DNA from: Mycolicibacterium setense
GTDB taxonomy: Bacteria > Actinomycetota > Actinomycetes > Mycobacteriales > Mycobacteriaceae
Assembly: GCF_000805385.1 (NCBI RefSeq)
Contig: NZ_JTJW01000007.1
Span: 124,001-188,000 of the forward strand
Reading direction: 5' to 3'
DNA: 64,000 bases
Below the pieces are notes generated by a model. The model saw only the letters and a list, made by a program, of their open reading frames with translations. It did no database searches and was not told the DNA's origin. Made by a program: the position numbers and the translations under genes. Shown here one piece after another: positions 25,772 to 34,149 of this stretch. Each line of letters opens with the position of its first letter. Within the stretch, counting starts at the first letter, position 1.

Positions 25772-26296
25772 CTAGCCGCCGTCGGGGCGGCCCTCTCCGT
25801 AGCCGGCAAGTTCCGGCGCGGCCATCAACTGGTCCAGCAGCGGACGCTGTCCACTCAGCAACTTGGCGCGTGCCGCGGCCACCGAAACCCAAGCGACACG
25901 ATCGATTTCAGGAAATTCGACCAACCGGCCCGAACCCTTGGGCAACTCAACGGTGAAGGTGTTGCTCACCGCCGCCGCGGCGTCGAAGTCCCCGCGCACC
26001 GCGAACGCGGTGACGACCTTGCCTCCCGCCTGGCGTATCGGGAGGAGGTCGATCCGCGGTCCCGGGGGCGGCGGGGCACCGAGTTCCTCGGTGAACTCCC
26101 GCTGCGCCGCAAGCCAGGGGTCTTCCCCATCGGCGTACTCCCCCTTGGGCACCGACCACGCCCCCGCATCCTTGCGGGCCCAGAACGGTCCCCCAGGATG
26201 GGCGATCAGCACCTCGACATCGGTTCCGGCGAGGCGGTACAGCAATACCCCGGCGCTCAGTTTGGCCACGGGTTGCACGCTACGCGGCGACGCCAT
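25772..26296 (-). CDS. NUDIX hydrolase
   Basis: This protein of about 174 residues carries a complete Nudix box (G-x5-E-x7-REFTEELG within GEYADGEDPWLAAQREFTEELG), the signature for hydrolysing nucleoside diphosphate derivatives linked to another moiety. The KLSAGVLLYR start and WSVPKG motif are typical of ADP-ribose or dinucleotide-type NUDIX proteins in actinobacteria, but the substrate is not determinable. The ATG at 26294-26296 was preferred to a GTG nine codons upstream. It converges with the reductase gene, whose stop is four bases away. Confidence 0.9.
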   Translation of the reverse strand: MASPRSVQPVAKLSAGVLLYRLAGTDVEVLIAHPGGPFWARKDAGAWSVPKGEYADGEDPWLAAQREFTEELGAPPPPGPRIDLLPIRQAGGKVVTAFAVRGDFDAAAAVSNTFTVELPKGSGRLVEFPEIDRVAWVSVAAARAKLLSGQRPLLDQLMAAPELAGYGEGRPDGG

Positions 26297-26572
26297 TGCG
26301 CCGACACGGGTGGCGTGAACCACTTTGCCACAACCGGGTAATCCGGATCACTCCCGAACGCGGTGCGGCGGCTCCGTGAGCGGAGCCCGGAGGTCTGGTT
26401 CCCGAGTGTGACGCAGCACTCGTCAACCTTTTCGGACAGCCGGAATTTTATTTGTGAACTCCCGGTTAACTCCTATGTAACACCTAAACGGACTAGCGAA
26501 GACGCCCCGCGGACATTGCGCTGCCGGTGCGCCGGGTGCGACACAAAAGAACAGCGAAAGAAGGCACCAAAG

Positions 26573-26872
26573 ATGATGAGACTCGGATTTGCTACAGCAC
26601 TCGCGGGCGCCGCGGCGGCAGCCGTGGTCGGCCTGGCTGCACCGGCACAGGCCGCACCGACCGGCCCGGGCAATGCCCAGCAGACCATCAGCGAACTGCA
26701 GGCCCAGGGCTACCAGGTCGTCGTGAACCACGTCGGCTCCACCCCGCTGGACAAGGCCTCGGTGGTGGCGGTGCGCCCCGGACAGACCTACACCCGGACA
26801 GACTCCGGTAACCCGGGCGACAGCTTGCAGACCAACGTTGTCAACAAAACGATTTACGTGGACGTGAAGTAA
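26573..26872 (+). CDS. Small secreted protein
   Basis: This 99-residue protein begins with a signal peptide (MMRLGFATALAGAAAAAVVGLAAPAQA, cleavage near residue 28). The mature 70 residues include NAQQTISELQAQGYQVVVNHVG, TPLDKASVVAVRPG and a C-terminal KTIYVDVK strand, suggesting a small alpha/beta fold; no catalytic motif or cysteine is seen. The start has a purine-rich stretch (GAAAGAAGG) 8-15 bases upstream. A strong hairpin terminator follows the stop. I know similar short secreted mycobacterial proteins but not their function. Confidence 0.85.
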   Translation: MMRLGFATALAGAAAAAVVGLAAPAQAAPTGPGNAQQTISELQAQGYQVVVNHVGSTPLDKASVVAVRPGQTYTRTDSGNPGDSLQTNVVNKTIYVDVK

Positions 26873-26895
26873 GTCCAAACTTCGTGAAACATCAA

Positions 26896-26923
26896 GGAGG
26901 GGCGCCCTTTTGGGCGCCCCTCC
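26896..26923 (+). terminator. Rho-independent-type hairpin
   Basis: A perfect 12-bp stem (GGAGGGGCGCCC / GGGCGCCCCTCC) with a TTTT loop starts 24 bases after the stop of the small secreted protein gene. There is no downstream U-run, as is usual for mycobacterial 'I-shaped' terminators. Confidence 0.85.
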
Positions 26924-26972
26924 GACGTGTCCGGGTGCAAAGCCCGATTCCGGGCGCGCTAGAGTCGCCGAC

Positions 26973-27743
26973 GTGCGACGTTTCGCCCGGTATGTCGCCC
27001 TCGGCGACAGCCAGACCGAAGGACTGTGGGATGGCGACGACACCGTCGGCCTGATGGGTTTCGCCGATCGGCTCGCGGTGCGCCTCGACGGGCTGTATCC
27101 AGGTTTGGGCTATGCCAATCTCGCCATTCGCGGCCACCGTATCGGGGATGTGCTGCATACCCAGTTGCCCACGGCCCTGTCGATGCGCCCGGACCTGGTC
27201 ACCGTCTGCATCGGGATGAACGACGTGACGCGGCCCGGCCGTTCGTTCATGCGGGCGTTGGGCGATCTCGAGCGCGTCTACCGCGCTCTCGCGGAATCCG
27301 GGGCCACGGTCGTCACGACCACGTTTCCCGACATCACCCAAATCCTGCCGGTGGGGCGACTACTCGGAAAGCGAGTGGTCCAGATCAACGACGCGATCAG
27401 GGACGCCGCCGAGCGGTACGGGTTTCATCTCGTCGATCTGTACTCGGCACCCTCGATGTGCGAACCCGAAACCTGGAGTCCCGATCGGGTGCACGGCTCA
27501 GCGAAGGGACACGGCCTCTTCGCCGCAGCAGCCGCCGAGGCGCTCGGACTGCCTGGCAGCAACCATGATTGGGCGCTGGCCACCGGGCCGGATCAGACTC
27601 AGTCGTTTCGGTCCCGGGCCTACTCGCAAGTGTTGTGGACGCAGAACATGCTCATGCCATGGCTGTGGCGTCACCTTCGCGGCCAGTCCGGCGGCGCCGG
27701 ACGCTCACCCCGGCGGCCCGCCCTGATGTGCCTGAGCGCCTAA
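26973..27743 (+). CDS. SGNH/GDSL hydrolase
   Basis: This 256-residue esterase/lipase-type enzyme of the SGNH family has the block I Ser in VALGDSQTEG, block II Gly in NLAIRGHR, block III Asn in IGMND and a block V Asp/His in SPDRVHGSAKGH. No signal peptide was found, so it is probably cytoplasmic. The GTG at 26973-26975 gives VRRFARYVALGDS; the alternative start further upstream would run through the terminator. It converges with the DUF732 gene, sharing four bases at the 3' end. The natural ester substrate is unknown. Confidence 0.9.
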   Translation: MRRFARYVALGDSQTEGLWDGDDTVGLMGFADRLAVRLDGLYPGLGYANLAIRGHRIGDVLHTQLPTALSMRPDLVTVCIGMNDVTRPGRSFMRALGDLERVYRALAESGATVVTTTFPDITQILPVGRLLGKRVVQINDAIRDAAERYGFHLVDLYSAPSMCEPETWSPDRVHGSAKGHGLFAAAAAEALGLPGSNHDWALATGPDQTQSFRSRAYSQVLWTQNMLMPWLWRHLRGQSGGAGRSPRRPALMCLSA

Positions 27744-28132
27744 CCGAAGCCGAGGATCGACCACGCGAGATCGGCCGGGCCACCCGTGAGGTTGCCCTCG
27801 CCGGCCTTGGCGACCATCGCGGGGCAGAACGTCGAGATCGCGATTCCGGTGAACATCGTGGCCGGACCGAGCGACATCCCGCCGGTGTCGGCAACTTTGG
27901 CGGCCACATCGGCGGCATTCTGGCCCGGCTCGGCGAGCATCGGGCACACCGACTGCCCGAGCGCCACGGCCTGAGCCGGATCGGCGGCTCCCACTCCTGC
28001 CTGGCTCAGCGCATCGACGAAGCTCTGGTCGATCGGATCGGCATGGGCGGGTGCGGCGATGGCGACGGCGGCGAGCCCTGTCGCCACCGACGCCGCGACC
28101 GCTCGACCGATCCGGATCACGTTGCGCTGCAT
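27740..28132 (-). CDS. DUF732 secreted protein
   Basis: This 130-residue mycobacterial DUF732 protein has a signal peptide (MQRNVIRIGRAVAASVATGLAAVAIAAPAHA, cleavage near residue 31). The mature helical domain starts DPIDQSFVDALSQAGVG and contains two cysteines, VCPML and FCPAM, likely to form the family's conserved disulfide, with FVDALSQAGV as the recurring motif. DUF732 proteins are abundant in mycobacteria and exported, but none has an assigned activity. It is a single gene, with 52 bases separating it from the Rv1780-like gene upstream. Confidence 0.9.
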   Translation of the reverse strand: MQRNVIRIGRAVAASVATGLAAVAIAAPAHADPIDQSFVDALSQAGVGAADPAQAVALGQSVCPMLAEPGQNAADVAAKVADTGGMSLGPATMFTGIAISTFCPAMVAKAGEGNLTGGPADLAWSILGFG

Positions 28133-28184
28133 GGCTGTAATGGTACGGGGCGGCTCGGCATGCCCCTGCGGTCAGGGCCCGGTG

Positions 28185-28748
28185 TCAGATCCCGCCCCAG
28201 GCGGAGTCGAGTTCCTTGGCGACGTCGATCACCTTGGCCTGCTCCGATTCCGGACTGTCGATCTCACCGGCCACGTGTGCGGCGATGAACCGTTTGATCT
28301 CCGCGTCGACTCCGGCCAGGATGCGGAGCACCTCGGCGCGCAGCGATTTCGAGGTGACGTGGATCGAGATGTCGGACGGGCGCGGTTTCTTGACATCGAG
28401 GATCAGCAACAGCGGCTCGGCCGCCAACGCCGAAGCCCGCAGGGCGATCTCGCCGAACACCATGAACTTGGGCCGGTCGATCCGCAGGTCGATCACCATG
28501 TCGATCTCCAGCGGGATCCGGATGGAGAACGTGATGGTTTCGCCCACGATGCGGCTCACCCGCGGCTTTTGGATCTTGACCCGAGCGGTGACCTTGGCGA
28601 TCTTGCCCGGGCCCTGGGCGATCGGGCCCAATTCGAACTCGTCGCCCGCGATCGCCCCGATGGCGTCGCCGACCCGGTCCTCGGATACGGCCACCTCGAA
28701 GAATCGGCGACCGAATTCCTCGTAGGTGATGTAAGCGTGATCAGCCAT
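28185..28748 (-). CDS. Conserved mycobacterial protein (Rv1780-like)
   Basis: This 187-residue protein of unknown function has no signal peptide or membrane helix. It begins MADHAYITYEEFGRRFFEVAV and contains alternating beta-rich segments (SRIVGETITFSIRIPLEIDMVIDLRIDRPKF is one long strand-rich region), followed by a helical C-terminus ending in AKELDSAWGGI. In M. tuberculosis a protein of this size lies next to malQ; here malQ is 5 kb away, so the neighbourhood is only partly kept. No catalytic motif is visible. AGAGGG precedes the ATG. Confidence 0.7.
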   Translation of the reverse strand: MADHAYITYEEFGRRFFEVAVSEDRVGDAIGAIAGDEFELGPIAQGPGKIAKVTARVKIQKPRVSRIVGETITFSIRIPLEIDMVIDLRIDRPKFMVFGEIALRASALAAEPLLLILDVKKPRPSDISIHVTSKSLRAEVLRILAGVDAEIKRFIAAHVAGEIDSPESEQAKVIDVAKELDSAWGGI

Positions 28749-28808
28749 GATCCCTCTACGGTCTCACGACAGGGTGCGGGGACGGTGACGCCGGGCCGGT
28801 ACGACTGT

Positions 28809-29609
28809 TCACGTCGCGTCGGCGAAGTGCCGCAACCGGGTGACGGCGCGCGGCCCCCGACCGAGCTCGGCGATCAGTACGGCCCGGTGTCCGTCGCGGT
28901 CCAGGCCGGCCACCACGCTCGACCCGGAGGCGATCATCTTGCGCCAGGACGCACCCGCGGTGCGCTCCACCAACCCTGATGTGCTCAACGGCTCGTCGTC
29001 ACCGGAACGTATGACGGCGTCCGCACCCAGCCGGCGTTGCACCGCCACCTCGTCGCCGCCGCACAATTCGTCGAACAGGCCCGCGATCAGGCGCTTGCCC
29101 GACCGCCCGGCACCGGTCATTCCCTTGGCGAAACCGAGCGAGCCCGCCGGGCCTTGGTTGCGCAGCAGCGCACCGGCCAGCCGCAGCCCGACCGGCAGTG
29201 CGCCGGCGCCGGCTGAGGCGAATTGGCGGATCATCGACGGCAGCTCCCAGTACGCCTGCAGTTCGGCGATGCGCGGGCCGGCGGGCGCCGGGACGACCGC
29301 GTAGCGCAGGTACGCCGGAATCCGCATGGTGACCGACGGGCTCATGGCGACCTCGAGTTCGAGATCGCGGATCACGGTGGAGCCGCTGACGATGTCGGCG
29401 TCGCGGTGAAAGGTGATGTCGCGCGGGGCGATGAAGGTGTCGTAGAACCGCTCGATCTGCGCGGCTCCGCGGTGTGGCCGTGAGCCCACCGGGTCCTCGA
29501 CCGTTCCGCCGGCAGCGAACAGTCCGACCCATCCCTGCCGGTCGTGTGTGCCCGCTGCCTGCGGCGACAACTCGACGGTGCCCAACAGCTCGTCCCGTGT
29601 GAAGACCAT
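28809..29609 (-). CDS. SnoaL/NTF2-like domain protein
   Basis: This 266-residue protein has an N-terminal half with the alpha+beta cone fold of the SnoaL/ketosteroid-isomerase-like family (TRDELLGTVELSPQAAGTHDRQGWVGLFAAGGTVEDPVG and IERFYDTFIAPRDITF). The central segment GTHDRQGWVGLFAAGG...EDPVG is the family's usual start. The C-terminal half (from about residue 150) is a second, less clear cone-like unit (SGKRLIAGLFDELCGG...VIRSGDD). Proteins of this kind bind polycyclic or lipid-like ligands. It diverges from the next gene by 87 bases. Confidence 0.78.
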   Translation of the reverse strand: MVFTRDELLGTVELSPQAAGTHDRQGWVGLFAAGGTVEDPVGSRPHRGAAQIERFYDTFIAPRDITFHRDADIVSGSTVIRDLELEVAMSPSVTMRIPAYLRYAVVPAPAGPRIAELQAYWELPSMIRQFASAGAGALPVGLRLAGALLRNQGPAGSLGFAKGMTGAGRSGKRLIAGLFDELCGGDEVAVQRRLGADAVIRSGDDEPLSTSGLVERTAGASWRKMIASGSSVVAGLDRDGHRAVLIAELGRGPRAVTRLRHFADAT

Positions 29610-29696
29610 ATGGATCGTTTACCATCCCGCCCGGCGCCGCGTGCGCGCACACTGGTGTTTGGACATGTTTTACCCACAACCACCGAGGAGAGCGCA

Positions 29697-30083
29697 ATGA
29701 GTGGCAGTGGACCGTTCGGCTTCGACCCCGAGGATTTCGATCGGGTGGCCCGCGAGGCCGGCGAGGGGTTGCGCGACGCCCTCGACGGATTGGGCAAATT
29801 CTTGGGCAATCCCGGACAGGGTGCCGGCTGGGCTGGGTTGCTGGATGAGGTGACGCGGTTCTCCCGGCCCAGGACCGAACCCGAGACCACCGGCGAGAAG
29901 GGCGACGGGGTGTGGGCGATCTACACCGTCGATGACGCCGGCGGTGCCCATATCGAGGAGGTCTTCCCCAACGAGCTCGAGGCCCTGCGGGCCAATGCGA
30001 GCAACACCGATCCGGGCCGGCGGGTGCGGTTCTTGCCGTACGGCATCGCGGTCAGCGTGCTCGACACCGATACCGGTGAGTAA
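29697..30083 (+). CDS. Conserved actinobacterial hypothetical protein
   Basis: This 128-residue cytoplasmic protein starts at the ATG 29697 after a GAGGAGA site six bases upstream; the longer in-frame reading is antisense to the SnoaL gene. A Gly/Asp-rich N-terminal half (FGFDPEDFDRVAREAGEGLRDALDGLGKFL) is followed by a compact C-terminal beta/alpha segment (GVWAIYTVDDAGGAHIEEVFPNELEALRANASNTDPGRRVRFLPYGIAV). It resembles small mycobacterial proteins of unknown function. The EVFPNELEALRA region suggests a small sensor-like or adaptor fold, but nothing specific can be said. Confidence 0.8.
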   Translation: MSGSGPFGFDPEDFDRVAREAGEGLRDALDGLGKFLGNPGQGAGWAGLLDEVTRFSRPRTEPETTGEKGDGVWAIYTVDDAGGAHIEEVFPNELEALRANASNTDPGRRVRFLPYGIAVSVLDTDTGE

Positions 30084-30196
30084 CAACGGCGCCAAATGCC
30101 GACTGCTCGCCGCACCGACCGGCTAGGATTCTGGCCCAAAGTCAACGAACTGGCCCGCCTCATTCGACAAGCGGCCGGCAATGCTGAGGGTGGAAC

Positions 30197-30634
30197 ATGA
30201 TTCGCGAACTCTTCGGTGCAACAGCGGTCGCCGCGGCCGCACTGGCAACAGCGCTCTCGGCGGCACCGGGTGCCTTCGCCGACGACAACACCAACATGTA
30301 CCCGGACAATCCGGGCCGCTACCCCACCGATGTGCCGGGGATGAGCTATGAGGCATCCAACGGCGCGCCGTGCTTCAGCTGGGAGCGCAACGTATTCGGC
30401 CGCGGGCCGGGCGGCACGGCCATGCAGTGCAAGTGGATTCCCAACCAGTGGCCGCCGGTCTACACCGGCTTCTGGACCTACGCGTATCCGTTGAACGGCG
30501 TGCAGGAGATCGGCTCGCCGTGTCCGGGCCCGCAGGAGGCGGCACAGTCCCCCGACGGCCGGCCGATGCTGTGCCTCGGCGCGCAGGGCTGGCAGCCCGG
30601 AGTGCTGACCGGGGACGGGTTCTTCCCGGTCTGA
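30197..30634 (+). CDS. Small secreted cysteine-containing protein
   Basis: This 145-residue protein has a signal peptide (MIRELFGATAVAAAALATALSAAPGAFA, cleavage near residue 28). The mature part is rich in Pro, Trp, Gly and Tyr with four cysteines (CFSWE, CKWIP, CPGPQ, CLGAQ) that probably form two disulfides, suggesting a small stable extracellular protein. No known domain is recognised. It ends 106 bases before the FadD start and is probably transcribed on its own. A similar small secreted Trp/Cys-rich group exists in mycobacteria without assigned function. Confidence 0.82.
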   Translation: MIRELFGATAVAAAALATALSAAPGAFADDNTNMYPDNPGRYPTDVPGMSYEASNGAPCFSWERNVFGRGPGGTAMQCKWIPNQWPPVYTGFWTYAYPLNGVQEIGSPCPGPQEAAQSPDGRPMLCLGAQGWQPGVLTGDGFFPV

Positions 30635-30677
30635 CACGTACCCCCCGGGGTCTGAGGCGCGGGTCACACACCCCCGG

Positions 30678-30704
30678 CCATACAGCTAAGCGATGCATGT
30701 ATGG
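30678..30704. promoter_or_regulatory. Inverted repeat upstream of the FadD gene
   Basis: CCATACA (30678-30684) and TGTATGG (30698-30704) form 7-bp perfect arms separated by 13 bases, 37 bases before the start of the FadD gene. The spacing fits a dimeric repressor site or a promoter-overlapping operator. No cognate regulator is adjacent. Confidence 0.4.
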
Positions 30705-30740
30705 TCGTGGGGCCCGAATTCCGCGCACATCAGGAGTGCC

Positions 30741-32414
30741 ATGAGCGCCGACGTGAAGTTCGATCTGTCCACAGTGTTCTCCACGGTCGCCAAGGCCGTA
30801 CCCGATCAGACCTTCCTGGTGTGGCGGGACCGCCGCTTGAGCTACGCCGAGTTCGACGCCCGCGTCGAAGGCTTCGCCCACTACCTGGTCTCGGCGGGTC
30901 TCGGCGCGCACACCGAGCGCGACGCGCTGGCCGGTCACGAGTCGGGTCAGGACCACCTCGGCATCTACCTGCGAAACGGCAACGAGTACCTCGAGTCGAT
31001 GATCGGCAGCTACCGCGCGCGGGTGGCACCGTTCAACGTCAGCTACCGCTACGTGGAAGAGGAACTCCTCTACCTGCTGAAAGATTCGAACGCCCGGGCG
31101 GTGATCTTCAACGCCGAGTTCGCGCCACGGGTGGCCGCCATCCGCGATCAACTGCCGAACCTGCAGGTGCTCATCCAGGTCGCCGACGAATCGGGCAACG
31201 ACCTCCTGCCGGGTGCGGTCGATTACGAGACGATCCTGCAGACCTCTGCCCCGGAGGCCGGCATGCCGACCCCGTCCGGCGACGACCTCTACGTCCTCTA
31301 CACGGGCGGCACCACCGGCATGCCCAAGGGCGTGCTGTGGCGTCAGCACGACATCTTCCTGTCCTCGATGGGTGGGCGGCCGTTCGGCAGCGACACCTTC
31401 ATCGGGTCGTACGACGAACTCGCGGAGCGGGCCCGCACCGCAGGCGGTGGATTGTCGCTGCTGATGATCCCGCCGTTCATGCACGGCGCCGCGCAATGGG
31501 CCGCCTACAACGCCATCACGATGGGCGGAAAGCTCGTGATCCCCGACGATGTGGTGCGGATGCGCCCCGACAACGTGCTGACACTCGCCGCACGCGAGCG
31601 GGTGCTGAGCATCCCGGTTGTGGGCGACGCGATCGCCCGGCCGCTGATCGACGAGATCGAGAAGGGCGATTACGACCTGTCCGGCCTGTTCACCATCAGC
31701 AACGGCGGCGCACCGCTGTCACCGACCGTGCGTGAGCGGATCTTGGCCGCGCTGCCGCATCTGATGCTGCTCGATGCAGTGGGGTCCTCGGAGTCGGGCA
31801 CCCAGATGAGCACCGCTTCCACGGCGGGCACCGATTCCGAGGCGGCCACCTTCAACGCCCAGTCCGACACCGCTGTGGTGTCCGAAGATCTGTCTCGGGT
31901 GCTCGGCCCCGGCGAGGGCGGCGGCTGGCTGGCGCGGCGCGACCTGATCCCGCTGGGCTACCTGGGGGATGCGGCCAAGACCGCACGCACATTCCCCACG
32001 ATCGACGGAATACGCTGGGCGGTTCCTGGCGATCGGGCAAACGTGTTGGAAGACGGGCGTATTCAGCTTTTGGGCCGTGACTCGGTGACCATCAACTCCG
32101 GCGGGGAGAAGATCTTCGTCGAGGAGGTCGAGCGTGCCATCGCCGCGCACCCCGCCGTGTACGACGTGGTGGTGGTCGGCCGGCCGTCTGAGCGTTGGGG
32201 CAGCGAGGTGGTGGCCGTCGTGCAGTTCGCCGAGGGCGCCTCGGCGACCGACGAAGAACTTGTGACGGTGTGTGAGAGCGCGATCGCGCGCTACAAGATC
32301 CCGAAGGCGTTCATCCGGTCACCGCAGATCGTGCGCTCCCCCGCGGGCAAGGCCGATTACCGCTGGGCCAAGTCGGTGGCCACCGTGCACGCCGAAGCGG
32401 TCAGCGCCTCGTAG
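30741..32414 (+). CDS. Acyl-CoA synthetase (FadD19-like)
   Basis: This 557-residue ATP-dependent fatty-acid or steroid-side-chain CoA ligase has the P-loop YTGGTTGMPKGVLWR near residue 200, an LDAVGSSESG adenylation motif near 350, the core motif GDRANVLEDGRIQLLGRD, and the C-terminal SINSGGEKIFVEEVE with a catalytic-type lysine region near RSPAGKADYRWAK at the end. The overall sequence resembles FadD19, which activates C27 steroid acids in M. tuberculosis, so a bulky acyl substrate is plausible. The ATG at 30741 follows AGGAG. It is a single gene on the plus strand, ended by a strong bidirectional hairpin. Confidence 0.88.
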   Translation: MSADVKFDLSTVFSTVAKAVPDQTFLVWRDRRLSYAEFDARVEGFAHYLVSAGLGAHTERDALAGHESGQDHLGIYLRNGNEYLESMIGSYRARVAPFNVSYRYVEEELLYLLKDSNARAVIFNAEFAPRVAAIRDQLPNLQVLIQVADESGNDLLPGAVDYETILQTSAPEAGMPTPSGDDLYVLYTGGTTGMPKGVLWRQHDIFLSSMGGRPFGSDTFIGSYDELAERARTAGGGLSLLMIPPFMHGAAQWAAYNAITMGGKLVIPDDVVRMRPDNVLTLAARERVLSIPVVGDAIARPLIDEIEKGDYDLSGLFTISNGGAPLSPTVRERILAALPHLMLLDAVGSSESGTQMSTASTAGTDSEAATFNAQSDTAVVSEDLSRVLGPGEGGGWLARRDLIPLGYLGDAAKTARTFPTIDGIRWAVPGDRANVLEDGRIQLLGRDSVTINSGGEKIFVEEVERAIAAHPAVYDVVVVGRPSERWGSEVVAVVQFAEGASATDEELVTVCESAIARYKIPKAFIRSPQIVRSPAGKADYRWAKSVATVHAEAVSAS

Positions 32415-32433
32415 CCCGAGATCGCTCCAGATC

Positions 32434-32475
32434 AACGCTGTGGTCGTGGAAACCGAATTCCGCGACCACGGCGTT
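32434..32475. terminator. Bidirectional hairpin between FadD and SRPBCC genes
   Basis: An 18-bp stem (32434-32451 against 32458-32475) with two G-U pairs and a 6-base loop ACCGAA lies between the convergent FadD and SRPBCC genes, 20 and 12 bases from their stops. It is followed by GTTTTC on the plus strand. It would stop transcription from both sides. Confidence 0.85.
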
Positions 32476-32486
32476 GTTTTCGAATA

Positions 32487-32945
32487 CTAGGCAGCGAACA
32501 GCTTCGCAATCGCGGCGAGCATCGTGGTGTGGGCGGCGACCGCCTGCTCCACGGTGAGCGGCAACAACGGCCTCGGCGCAGTGATGGTCAGCTCCTCGGT
32601 GATCCGCGTCCCGGTCTCGGTCGGTGCGAAGTCCACCCGGCTGTCCAGCTGCACCTGCGGAAACTGGCGGGCCCGGGCTCGCACCGGACCCGCGGCGGGG
32701 ACGATGAGCCGAGCCCGGTAGGTGATCGGGAGTGCCAATGGCCCCAACGGGATTCGATCTCGCACCCGATAGTCCTGACGGTACCCGTCGGGCAGGTCCA
32801 CCCGGGATTCGCCGCGGACCCACTGCACCAGCGGGTGCACCTGCGAAATGTTGTCCAGGTCGACGTAGAAGGCCCGCACCCGATCCGGCGACGCCGGTAC
32901 CTCTCCGCTGACCCTGCGCCGCGCCTGCCCGATCCACCAGCTCAC
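32487..32945 (-). CDS. SRPBCC-family protein
   Basis: This 152-residue START/Bet v1-like ligand-binding protein shows the SRPBCC layout: VSGEVPASPDRVRAFYVDLDNISQVHPLVQWV, then long beta strands and a C-terminal helix (TVEQAVAAHTTMLAAIAKLFA). Such proteins bind hydrophobic molecules. The GTG at 32943-32945 is chosen because it lies just after the P450 stop (19 bases), while longer reading enters the P450 gene. It follows the P450 and SDR genes on the same strand, so it could bind or hand over the pathway substrate. Confidence 0.82.
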   Translation of the reverse strand: MSWWIGQARRRVSGEVPASPDRVRAFYVDLDNISQVHPLVQWVRGESRVDLPDGYRQDYRVRDRIPLGPLALPITYRARLIVPAAGPVRARARQFPQVQLDSRVDFAPTETGTRITEELTITAPRPLLPLTVEQAVAAHTTMLAAIAKLFAA

Positions 32946-32964
32946 GGTGCCCAGTTCACCACAG

Positions 32965-34149
32965 TCAGCTGACGACGATGCGCAATTGATCCCAACCGCG
33001 GACCGTCGATGTCGGCGCCAGTTTCGCACTGTCGTAGTCGATCTCCCATTCGGGGAACCGGTTGAGCAGTTCGTCGAGCGCGACGCGGCCCTCGAGGCGG
33101 GCCAGATTGGCGCCCAGGCAGTAGTGCAGACCCTTGCCGAAGGTCAGGTGGCTGACGTTGTCGCGATGGATGTCGAACGTGTCGGGATCGTGGTAGCGGC
33201 GCGGGTCGCGGTTGGCCGCGCCGAACAGCAGCAACATCGCACTGCCTGTCGGCACCTTGGTACCGTCGTACTCGAAATCTCTTGCGAGCCAACGTGCCAC
33301 GTGTGGACCGGTGGGTTCGAAGCGCAGGGTCTCGTCGACGGCCCTGGTCAGCAGTGACCGATCCTGCTCCACCTCGCGACGCTGGTCGGGATGTTCGGCG
33401 AGCACTTTGGCCAGCCAGCCGATGAGCCGGCCGGTGGTCTCGTTGCCGGCGCCGGCCACCACCTGGGTGTAGTGCAGGACTTCTTTGCGCTCCAGCTTGC
33501 GGGTGACTCCGAACTCGTCGGTGAACTCGACGTTGAGCAGCGCCGTCATCAGATCGTCGGAGGGGTTGTTGGCCCGCCATTCGACGTAGTCGGCATAGAT
33601 ACGGCCGTCGGCGATCCGGTCGGCCTGCACGACCTTCATCGGCGCCCCCGGCTTGGTCCGCAGATTGGCGTCGTTGGCATCACGAACACCAATCTGCTCG
33701 GATTCCGGTATGCCGAGCAGCATTCCGATCACCCGCATCGGCATCATCGAGGCCAGTTCGGCGATGATGTCGAATCCGCCCGAGCCGATCAACGGGTCGA
33801 GGCAGCGCACACAGAACTGCCGGATCTGGTCCTCGATCTCGGCCATCCGCCGCGGCGTGAACACCCGCGACATCAAGCCGCGCAGCAGGGTATGCATCGG
33901 CGGGTCTTCGAACATCATCACGCCCGGCGGCATGTCGAAGTCGGACTTCACCAGTTCAAGAATGTCACTTCGGCTGTTGGAGAACGTTTCCCAGTCCGAC
34001 AACGCCCGCTCGACGTCGGCGTGCCGGGACAGCGCCCAGAAATCGTAGCGCTCGTTGTGGTAAATCGGGGCCTCGTCGCGCAGCCTGGCGTAGACGGGGT
34101 AGGGATCGGCGACGATGCCGATGTCGTACGGGTCGTAATAGAGCGTCAT
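32965..34149 (-). CDS. Cytochrome P450
   Basis: This 394-residue soluble P450 has the heme-thiolate Cys344 in FGKGLHYCLGANLAR, an I-helix motif VVAGAGNETT (acid replaced, but the catalytic Thr kept) and an ExxR helix in VDETLRFEPTGPH. The length is standard for bacterial P450s. It begins MTLYYDPYDIG at the ATG overlapping the SDR stop (ATGA), so the two are made together. Electron-transfer partners are not adjacent. A role in oxidising a hydrophobic substrate alongside the SDR, SRPBCC and an acyl-CoA ligase is inferred from context. The CYP family cannot be assigned by eye. Confidence 0.9.
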   Translation of the reverse strand: MTLYYDPYDIGIVADPYPVYARLRDEAPIYHNERYDFWALSRHADVERALSDWETFSNSRSDILELVKSDFDMPPGVMMFEDPPMHTLLRGLMSRVFTPRRMAEIEDQIRQFCVRCLDPLIGSGGFDIIAELASMMPMRVIGMLLGIPESEQIGVRDANDANLRTKPGAPMKVVQADRIADGRIYADYVEWRANNPSDDLMTALLNVEFTDEFGVTRKLERKEVLHYTQVVAGAGNETTGRLIGWLAKVLAEHPDQRREVEQDRSLLTRAVDETLRFEPTGPHVARWLARDFEYDGTKVPTGSAMLLLFGAANRDPRRYHDPDTFDIHRDNVSHLTFGKGLHYCLGANLARLEGRVALDELLNRFPEWEIDYDSAKLAPTSTVRGWDQLRIVVS

